Shown: piece by piece, positions 57,846-64,000 of the stretch
Position numbering within the stretch: the first letter of the stretch is position 1
Layout of the letters: every line of letters begins with the position of its first letter
Source: Paenibacillus sp. DMB20
GTDB taxonomy: Bacteria > Bacillota > Bacilli > Paenibacillales > Paenibacillaceae
Assembly (NCBI RefSeq): GCF_000987955.1
Contig: NZ_LAZU01000037.1
Location: forward strand, 473,531-537,530
DNA: 64,000 nt
Direction: 5' to 3'
Position numbers and translations under genes: made by a program
Notes under the pieces: generated by a model
Told to the model about the DNA's origin: nothing
The model's input: the letters and a program-made list of their open reading frames with translations, nothing else
Database searches by the model: none

Positions 57846-59086
57846 GTATGTCACTCTCCTTTACGCCGAAATGCTTCGGTTTGCTGGCCCAACCCATTTT
57901 AACGAGCAGATTGAGCAGGAAACGGGAGAAGTATACGTTCGTGGCGATACTTACGATAATTTCCAGGATGAGCACGACTGCGAATCCTTTAACTGCCCCC
58001 GTCCCGAAAGCAAACATGACGGCAGCCACGATAATGGTGGTAATGTTCGAGTCCATAATTGTACGGAAAGAGGATTTGCCGCCCGCTTTGACGGAGGACG
58101 CAATGCTCTTGCCGCTGCGCATTTCCTCACGGATCCGTTCATACGTAATGATATTCGCGTCGACCGCCATCCCGATACCGAGGATAAAAGCGGCAATGCC
58201 CGGCAATGTCAGCGTAAAGTCTGCCAAAACGAATATTAGTATAAGAAGCCATGTGTGCACAATCAGGGCAAAGCTGGCCAACAGACCCGGAATGCGATAC
58301 ATGCCGACCATAAACAACAGAATCAGCGCCGAGGCGATCAGGCCAGCCTGAATCGTCTTCGTCAGAGACTCCATCCCCAAGGTTGCGCCTACGCTCTGGG
58401 AATATTTCTCCGTCAGCTTCAGCGGCAGTGCGCCGAGGTTGATCGTATCCCGGATTTGCTTGGCCTCGTCCAGCGAATAAGAGCCTGTAATTTGAGCGGT
58501 ACCGTCTGTTAAAACAGCCCGTACCGTCGGTGCGGACAGCAGCGTGTCATCCATGTAAATGGCAAGCTCTTGTCCGAGAAGACGTTCCGTGATTTCGGCA
58601 AATTTGGCTTTATCCTTTACCTTGATATCAATCATCGGCTGGTTCAGGTTGTCGTAAGCAACCGAAGCCCCGTTCTCGACGAAGTCGTCCCCGCGAAGCT
58701 CGATTTTACAAAACTGCTTGTCCTCTTTACAGCCGTCATTGCTGCGGAATGTCAGGTTTGCCGGTTCCTTCATCGTTTTGCGGACTTCTGCTTCATTAGT
58801 CACGCCGGCGACTTTCAAACGAATGCGGTTTGTTCCTTCGGGAGTTACCTCCGGCTCGGTCGTCCCCAATGCGTCCGCGCGTTTTTTGCAAGCTTTTTGC
58901 AGTCTCTTTCAGGGCGTCTGCAGTTACCTTCTGGCCTTCCATCAACGGCTGCGCCTCGTACAGGATTTCAAAGCCGCCCTTAAGGTCCAGCCCCAATCGG
59001 ACGTCTTTCAGCAATCCCGGGCTCGTTACAACCATGACTCCGGTAACCAAGAGCACGGTAACGATGAAACTGATGATTCTCTTCAT
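57835..59086 (-). CDS. secD: Protein translocase subunit SecD (one frameshift)
   Basis: Corrected length about 416 residues. N-terminal helix MKRIISFIVTVLLV then LGLDLKGGFEILYEA, a large extracytoplasmic P1 domain, and helices with GMAVDANIITYERIREE. The frame breaks at 58882-58887 (six bases, five expected); five give SLQKRADALGTTEPEV. SecD and SecF are separate genes here, not fused as in B. subtilis. Confidence 0.95.
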
Positions 59087-59198
59087 GCCGTCCCAAGTTC
59101 CCCCTTCTATTCTCAATATTCCTATTATAGCGATGCCTTAAAATCCAGTCAATTTATCAAAACTTGTCGACTTGGTGACGTCCTCGTGAGGATGAACG

Positions 59199-59240
59199 GA
59201 AAAAGGGATCAACCTCCGGTTAATCGAAAGGGGATCCCTT
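59199..59240 (-). terminator. Terminator at the end of comN
   Basis: AAGGGATC / GATCCCTT stem followed by TTTTT on the minus strand; the 5' arm overlaps the last codons of comN. Confidence 0.75.
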
Positions 59241-59477
59241 ATATGCTGATATTGTCATATAGTTCATAAGGCTTGTCGCTTTTAAAGAAAGAACGTCATT
59301 CACAAGTTTATGAAGCGGGGGGATGCCCCCTTTTTCATATTTGCTGCTGACGCAGCTCCAGATATCATCGGCGGTCACATGCTCATATCCGATCAAACGA
59401 AACTCCTCGGCCTTGCTCGAACATATCATTTCTATCGTGCTTGCCAATTCCTCGTCATTCAGCGCTTCCATTCCCAT
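59220..59477 (-). CDS. Post-transcriptional regulator ComN-like
   Basis: 85 residues matching the ComN/YrzD-type family: SSKAEEFRLIGYEHVTADDIWSCV and HKLVNDVLSLKATSLMNYMT. In B. subtilis ComN controls comE mRNA and the gene also lies next to secDF. AAGGGGG lies eight bases before the ATG. Confidence 0.88.
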   Translation of the reverse strand: MGMEALNDEELASTIEMICSSKAEEFRLIGYEHVTADDIWSCVSSKYEKGGIPPLHKLVNDVLSLKATSLMNYMTISAYKGSPFD

Positions 59478-59636
59478 GCCTGTTGCCCCCTTCCTGTTGC
59501 CCTAGCTTAAACATTCGACTGAACAGATGATCTCTCCTTCTTTTCGTACCACGGTTTTCATAAAAAGTAAAGGCATCAGATGGGACAGGTTCGGCATATC
59601 CATAACTTAGGACATTACCAGGGAGTGGGATGAGCA

Positions 59637-61241
59637 TTGAACAAGCAATCTTTTATTAAGGGCACAATGATATTGTTGGCAGCGGGAATCATTAACCGTT
59701 TGCTCGGTTTTATTCCCCGGATCGCCCTCCCTCGGATCATCGGACCGGAGGGTGTCGGAATTTACCAACTCGGCTATCCTTTCTTTATCGTTCTCATCAC
59801 CATTATCGCGGGCGGCATTCCACTCGCCATCGCAAAAATGGTGGCTGAAGCGGAAGGGGCCGGCAATGCGGATCACTCCAAGTTTATCCTGAAAACCAGC
59901 CTGACCTTAACCGTAACGGCTGGGGTCCTGTTTATGGTGCTGAGCCTGATGCTTGCCCCATGGGTTACCGGCGTCCTTCTGCCCGATGCCCGTGTTTATC
60001 ACACTTTTGTCAGCATGACGCCAATGATGATCATCATTGCGGTATCGGCCGTATACCGTGGTTATTTTCAAGGCAAGCAAAACATGATTCCGTCTGCGGC
60101 CTCTTCCATTATCGAGACGATTGCCAGGATCGTCTGCATGCTGTGGTTTGCCTATCTTCTTATGCCGAAGGGGCTTGCCTTCGGAGCCGCAGGCGCCATG
60201 CTCGGTACGGTCGTTGGCGAGCTTCTGGGAATGCTTGTTTTGTTGTGGCAGTATGGTCGTCAAGAAAAAAGACGTTCCGAAACAGCGGCTAAGCCGTCCG
60301 GAATCCCGACTGTTCAGGATGCCGCTCCTGAAGCCGAAATGCCGCTAAATAACCGGAATATTCTAAAACGGCTCCTCGGGATCGCCGTCCCGGTCACCGG
60401 CGGAAAAATGGTCGGTTCCGTTTCTTATCTTCTGGAATCCATCATAACGGCAAGAAGCCTTGCGATCGCAGGCATAGCAACATCGGTTGCTACGGCCCAA
60501 TACGGGGCTCTGCAGGGCATGATCATTCCCCTTCTGCTGCTGCCGGGCGCCATTACCATGTCGCTTGCGGTAGCCCTCGTCCCTTCGCTCTCTGAAGCGG
60601 CCGCGCGGAATGACCGGGCCACCATTCATAAACGAATGAATCAGGCAGTGAGACTGACCTTTGTTGCGGGGGCACCCTTTGCCGTTATCATGTACGTACT
60701 AGCCGAACCCCTGTGCTTGCTGATGTACGATAACACGGAAATCAGCGGAATGCTGAAAATCATGGCACCATTTGCGCTCTTCATTTATGTACAGGCTCCG
60801 CTTCAAGCCGCCCTTCAGGCCTTGGACCGTCCCGGGAGGGCATTGATGAATACCCTATTCGGCGCTTCTGTCAAATTGGGGCTCATACTGTATTTGTCTT
60901 CCAATCCGGCTTTCGGCATCAAGGGGGCCGTGATTGCCATTATCGTGAACAGCATGGCGGTTACTCTGCTTCATGGCTTCAGTGTTTCCCGTCTGATCGG
61001 TTACCGGGTAAAGTTCATGGATTTGGTCAAAACGGCTGCCGTTATGATCATTATGGGGGCCGGCCTTCTGTTCGGATACCGCCATCTCCCTTTTGCGGCC
61101 ATTCCTTGGCTTCAATTTGTTCTGGCCGCAGCTGGCGGAACGCTCTTGTACCTTGTTATCATCTTCATGGCAAAACTTGTAACGCCAAGGGATTTGGTCC
61201 GGGTGCCCCTGATCGGAAAATGGTTTAGCCGATTCAGTTAA
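59637..61241 (+). CDS. spoVB: Stage V sporulation protein B (MOP-superfamily flippase)
   Basis: 534 residues, about 14 membrane segments. N-terminal KGTMILLAAGIINRLLGFIPRIALPR and GPEGVGIYQLGYP are characteristic. Flips polysaccharide or lipid II during spore cortex synthesis. TTG start. A paralogous flippase of the MurJ/YtgP type is a less likely identity. Convergent with the YetF-like gene. Confidence 0.88.
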   Translation: MNKQSFIKGTMILLAAGIINRLLGFIPRIALPRIIGPEGVGIYQLGYPFFIVLITIIAGGIPLAIAKMVAEAEGAGNADHSKFILKTSLTLTVTAGVLFMVLSLMLAPWVTGVLLPDARVYHTFVSMTPMMIIIAVSAVYRGYFQGKQNMIPSAASSIIETIARIVCMLWFAYLLMPKGLAFGAAGAMLGTVVGELLGMLVLLWQYGRQEKRRSETAAKPSGIPTVQDAAPEAEMPLNNRNILKRLLGIAVPVTGGKMVGSVSYLLESIITARSLAIAGIATSVATAQYGALQGMIIPLLLLPGAITMSLAVALVPSLSEAAARNDRATIHKRMNQAVRLTFVAGAPFAVIMYVLAEPLCLLMYDNTEISGMLKIMAPFALFIYVQAPLQAALQALDRPGRALMNTLFGASVKLGLILYLSSNPAFGIKGAVIAIIVNSMAVTLLHGFSVSRLIGYRVKFMDLVKTAAVMIIMGAGLLFGYRHLPFAAIPWLQFVLAAAGGTLLYLVIIFMAKLVTPRDLVRVPLIGKWFSRFS

Positions 61242-61252
61242 CAAGCTAAGCC

Positions 61253-62069
61253 CTACTTGTCATTGATGCGGTCCACATATATTTTTCCTTTGTGATCGAT
61301 TGAGCATAAGAATACGTCTTTGAAATCTTTTGCTCCATGTTTTTGGATTTCATTTTTCAGCCAAAATCTGGTTTTATCAATAAGACTTAAATTATCGTCC
61401 TGGACCTTGCCATCCAAAATAAGAGGAACGGGCAATCCCTCGTACGTTATTTTGCTATATGGAATATCGATTTGATCTGTACGTCTTCGACTGTTGGTAG
61501 AAGAGTTGAAGGTTAACGACCTTTTTTCCGTTCCTTCCTTCGGGCTTTGTTTTATCGATTGGTCATAACCGGAAGAGGGTGATTCGGGGGAACTGCCGCC
61601 CGATTGCTTGTCCGAATCCGACGGAATGACCGTTAACTGGCCGTTGGTTTCAAGAATGGCGAACTCCACATCGGCCAGGCTATCGATATCTTTTCCACGA
61701 AGCTGCTGCATCAAATCATCCAGGTTGTATCGGAGCCTGCCCATTTCCTTTCGATGCAGCTTGCCTTTCGAAACGAGAATGCTGGGCCTGCCGTCGGCAA
61801 TCAGGCGGATTTTCCGGTTTTTTAGGCTCCAAAATGCAAGTCCTACTTGTATAGCAACCAGTACGGCAATCGGGATAAGCCCATCGTAAATCGGCTTGTT
61901 AATATCTTCCAGGACAAACACCGCAATTTCGGCAATCATGATGGAAATTACCAAGTCAAAAATGGAAAGTTTGCCGATTTCCCTTTTTCCCATGATACGC
62001 ATGGTCAGAAAAGTGACTGCGTACATTAAAAAAAGTCCGGAATATAAGGAGTAAGATGTGCGTCGTCAC
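61253..62069 (-). CDS. DUF421 (YetF-like) membrane protein, one frameshift
   Basis: Corrected length about 271 residues. N-terminal membrane segments with RTFLMYAVTFLTMRIMGKREIGKLSIFDLV, then two DUF421 beta modules (ILVSKGKLHRKEMGRLRYN, VPLILDGKVQDDNL) separated by a Ser-rich linker of about 60 residues. Members such as YetF affect germination or the spore envelope. The frame breaks at 62028-62034 (seven bases, six expected); six link it to a GTG start at 62069 with GGGAGGG eight bases upstream. Without the correction only the ATG at 62026, with no ribosome binding site, is available. Confidence 0.85.
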
Positions 62070-62256
62070 AGAATATTCCCTCCCAGGTGACTCCTAACTC
62101 TCAGGTACTGCTATTCTGACCGTTGCTTTGCGTTTCCATTCCATAAGCCGTGGTCAATTAGTGGTAGTTCATCCAAAACGAGTCACAGTACTATCTGGGA
62201 GAGCTTGGCCATACAATGGATAGTAACTAAAAAGTTTAGTAAAGGGGGCAGATATC

Positions 62257-62646
62257 TTGGAACCGATCCGACGCATTTTTTCCTTACGGATCAACAGCCC
62301 GGTCCTTTCCGGACTGCTTTATGCATTCATGTGGATGCTGCTCGGGGCGTTTGCGCTCTCACTGCTGTTATGGGCTAGCAATCTCTCGGAAGACGACTTA
62401 TCTTTCTACACCTTTCTGGTACATGGAGCAGCGGCTCTGTTCGGCGGTTTGGTAAGCGGAAAACGCTCCGGCAGCAAAGGTTGGTATTACGGCTTTCTAA
62501 CCGGACTTTTCTACGGACTCATTTTATTGCTAATCGGTTTTCTCGCTTTGGACAGTTCGCTCACGCTTGGGGATGCTGCCCTGACAGCCGCCGTGTTGGT
62601 CAGCGGTTCCCTTGGCGGAATGTTCGGTGTCAATTTGCGTAAATAA
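62257..62646 (+). CDS. TIGR04086-family membrane protein (YrzE-like)
   Basis: 129 residues with four membrane helices and YAFMWMLLGAFALSLLLW, FGGLVSGKRSGSKGWYYG and GSLGGMFGVN, typical of the family. Function unknown. TTG start with AAGGGGG eight bases upstream. Confidence 0.88.
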   Translation: MEPIRRIFSLRINSPVLSGLLYAFMWMLLGAFALSLLLWASNLSEDDLSFYTFLVHGAAALFGGLVSGKRSGSKGWYYGFLTGLFYGLILLLIGFLALDSSLTLGDAALTAAVLVSGSLGGMFGVNLRK

Positions 62647-62726
62647 ATTGTTAATTCTCTTTCCCCAAACTGTGGTACACTGATAACATTGTTCTTCTAT
62701 TTAGGAAAGAGGAGGCTTCTGTTTCA

Positions 62727-63557
62727 TTGCTGTATCAATCCATGAATACCATAGCTTTGTTCACTGCTTTGAACATCATCGTGCTAATATGGCTCGGAAC
62801 GCTCCGCAACCCTCTTAAGGCGCTTTACGTTCTGGTTCGTGAACTTGTCACGACTCCCCGCTTTCTCATCCTGTTTGTTTCGATGGCGGGCATTCTATTG
62901 CTTAACAAATATGAGCAGCAGATCGAACAGGACTATTTTAGGAATCAGACGGATTTTACGCCCATGATTTTCCAATGGGAAGGCTCATTTGTACGGCATC
63001 TTCAGGATTTCTTCTACAGCCCCTGGATTACGCCGGTGCTGGCCTACTTCTATCTGCTCGTATTCCAGGCACTGATTATCGGATCTCTCGGCGTTTATTT
63101 GATTCAGCAAAACAAAGCTTTGGTTTATTCAACCTGTTACGCGATACTTATCAATTATGCAATTGCAATTCCGTTCTATCTCCTGTTCCCGGTAAATGAA
63201 GTATGGTCTTATCCTCCTGCAGGCGTGACCTTTCATATGCTCGATGTGTTCCCTGATTTCGAAACGATTTACAGGCCGTTATCCGGATTGGACAACTGTT
63301 TCCCGAGCCTTCATACCTCGCTGTCGATGACCATGGCTCTGCTGTCCTTCCGCTCGGGAAATAAACGGTGGATGATCATCACGGGAGTCAGCGCGGCGCT
63401 TATCATCTTTAGCATCTTCTACTTGGGCATTCATTGGGCTTCGGACATGTTCGCAGGATTAGTCCTATCGTTCCTGGCTTCTGCCGCAGGGATATACCTT
63501 GGAAGGTTGACCCATGCCAGAGCGACGCGTCTGCCTCAGTTCAGCAATGCCGCCTAG
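62727..63557 (+). CDS. PAP2-family membrane phosphatase
   Basis: 276 residues with about six membrane helices. PAP2 motifs CFPSLHTS and FYLGIHWASDMFAG are intact (catalytic histidines in SLHTS and GIHWASD); the first motif is weak. Dephosphorylates phosphatidate-, prenyl- or phosphoinositol-type lipids; the substrate is unknown. TTG start with GAGGAGG 11 bases upstream; an ATG five codons on is possible. Confidence 0.85.
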   Translation: MLYQSMNTIALFTALNIIVLIWLGTLRNPLKALYVLVRELVTTPRFLILFVSMAGILLLNKYEQQIEQDYFRNQTDFTPMIFQWEGSFVRHLQDFFYSPWITPVLAYFYLLVFQALIIGSLGVYLIQQNKALVYSTCYAILINYAIAIPFYLLFPVNEVWSYPPAGVTFHMLDVFPDFETIYRPLSGLDNCFPSLHTSLSMTMALLSFRSGNKRWMIITGVSAALIIFSIFYLGIHWASDMFAGLVLSFLASAAGIYLGRLTHARATRLPQFSNAA

Positions 63558-63632
63558 AAGGAATAACCACTGTCGTATTCCCAAAAGAACATCGGCTTCT
63601 TTTTCCTTATTCCTTAAACGTTGAGAAAAGTG

Positions 63633-63680
63633 AACTGCACCCCAATTGTTGGACACACGCTAACAATTGGAGGTGCAGTT
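63633..63680 (+). repeat. Inverted repeat at the IS3-like left end hiding the transposase ribosome binding site
   Basis: AACTGCACC-CCAATTGTT pairs with AACAATTGGAGGTGCAGTT (one bulge), then TTTTTT. The GGAGG of the transposase is in the 3' arm. Confidence 0.75.
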
Positions 63681-63684
63681 TTTT

Positions 63685-64000
63685 GTGACTAAATTTACAA
63701 AGGATAGTAAACTGGCGATTATTCACACGTATGACCCTACGCTTCTCTCACAGAGGGAATACGCAAATCAAATGGGCGTTACCAACTCTCAGTTTCAATA
63801 TTGGTTGAAGCTCTACGAGATCCATGGTGAGTCTGCCTTTGCCAATGGCTATACAAATTATCCGACAAGCTTTAAACTGGACGTACTCAATCATATGGCT
63901 CAATTCAACGCTTCCCTCATGGATACCGCAGCTCTGTTCAACCTTTCGAACTTCTCCATCTTGCATTCTTGGAAAAGAAAGATGGAAGACAGGCGGCCTG
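63685..64000 (+). CDS. IS3-family OrfA-type transposase (partial)
   Basis: 105 codons in the window. GTG start (GGAGG 11 bases upstream). Two helix-turn-helix units are seen: SQREYANQMGVTNSQFQYWLK and MDTAALFNLSNFSILHSWKRK. Such proteins bind the IS ends; the DDE domain is normally in a second frame. Confidence 0.85.
   Translation, partial: MTKFTKDSKLAIIHTYDPTLLSQREYANQMGVTNSQFQYWLKLYEIHGESAFANGYTNYPTSFKLDVLNHMAQFNASLMDTAALFNLSNFSILHSWKRKMEDRRP

Larger units (their letters stand above)
63631..64000 (+). mobile_element. IS3-like element, left end and first ORF (continues outside)
   Basis: The left terminus starts TGAACTGCACCCCAATTG, an IS3/IS150-type end, and is followed by a helix-turn-helix transposase ORF. 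The right end lies outside the window. Confidence 0.8.

Noticed and set aside
1..64000. CRISPR arrays, prophage, tRNA and rRNA genes
   Set aside because: No spaced direct repeats, phage structural genes or tRNA-like cloverleaf stretches were found by reading.

Overview
The window looks like a Paenibacillaceae chromosome, most likely Paenibacillus. It combines LL-diaminopimelate aminotransferase, SpoVB, CymR, T-box-controlled alaS and hisS, a YjcZ-like spore protein and long runs of genes in the same order as the Bacillus subtilis yrr/yrv block (recalled order, not re-checked). There are no rRNA or tRNA genes and no CRISPR array.

Layout. 1-1.3 kb: start of the pyrimidine operon (pyrR, partial pyrB) with its PyrR attenuator. 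1.4-9.2 kb: dapL, a large YhgE/Pip membrane protein with repeat arrays, a 5'-truncated IS110 remnant and a chemoreceptor. 9.6-21 kb: conserved translation, RNA-modification and envelope genes (two U32 proteins, mltG, two DUF1292 genes, ruvX, ireB, alaS with T-box, an AI-2E-type permease, a zinc-ribbon protein, a PRC-barrel protein, cysteine desulfurase). 21-31 kb: an accessory stretch between the cysteine desulfurase gene and cymR. It holds remnants of an MFS and an MHYT gene, a five-gene sugar-phosphate sensing and transport operon (response regulator, histidine kinase, an unknown anchored protein, a solute-binding lipoprotein, a UhpT/GlpT transporter) behind a leader with a short ORF and terminator, and two hydrolases. 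31-39 kb: cymR, mnmA, the anaerobic ribonucleotide reductase pair nrdDG behind a promoter with two NrdR-like boxes and a cobalamin riboswitch, a PCYCGC lipoprotein, a crcB pair and rarA. 39-63.6 kb: helD-like, tcdA, aspS, hisS (T-box), a DJ-1/PfpI protein, dtd, relA, a uracil permease, apt, recJ, a CDF transporter, secF, secD, comN, spoVB, a YetF-like protein, a TIGR04086 protein and a PAP2 phosphatase. 63.6-64 kb: left end of an IS3-like element.

How the genes work together. The conserved blocks serve tRNA charging and modification (alaS, aspS, hisS, mnmA, tcdA, U32 proteins, dtd), nucleotide supply (pyr, apt, nrdDG, uracil permease), the stringent response (relA), protein export (secDF) and recombination or repair (ruvX, rarA, recJ).

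Quality warning. At least 15 one-base indels, nearly all in homopolymers of 6-8 bases, break otherwise intact genes, including alaS, aspS and secD that a living cell must express. They most likely are consensus errors. I report each such gene as one CDS over its full span and give the indel position.
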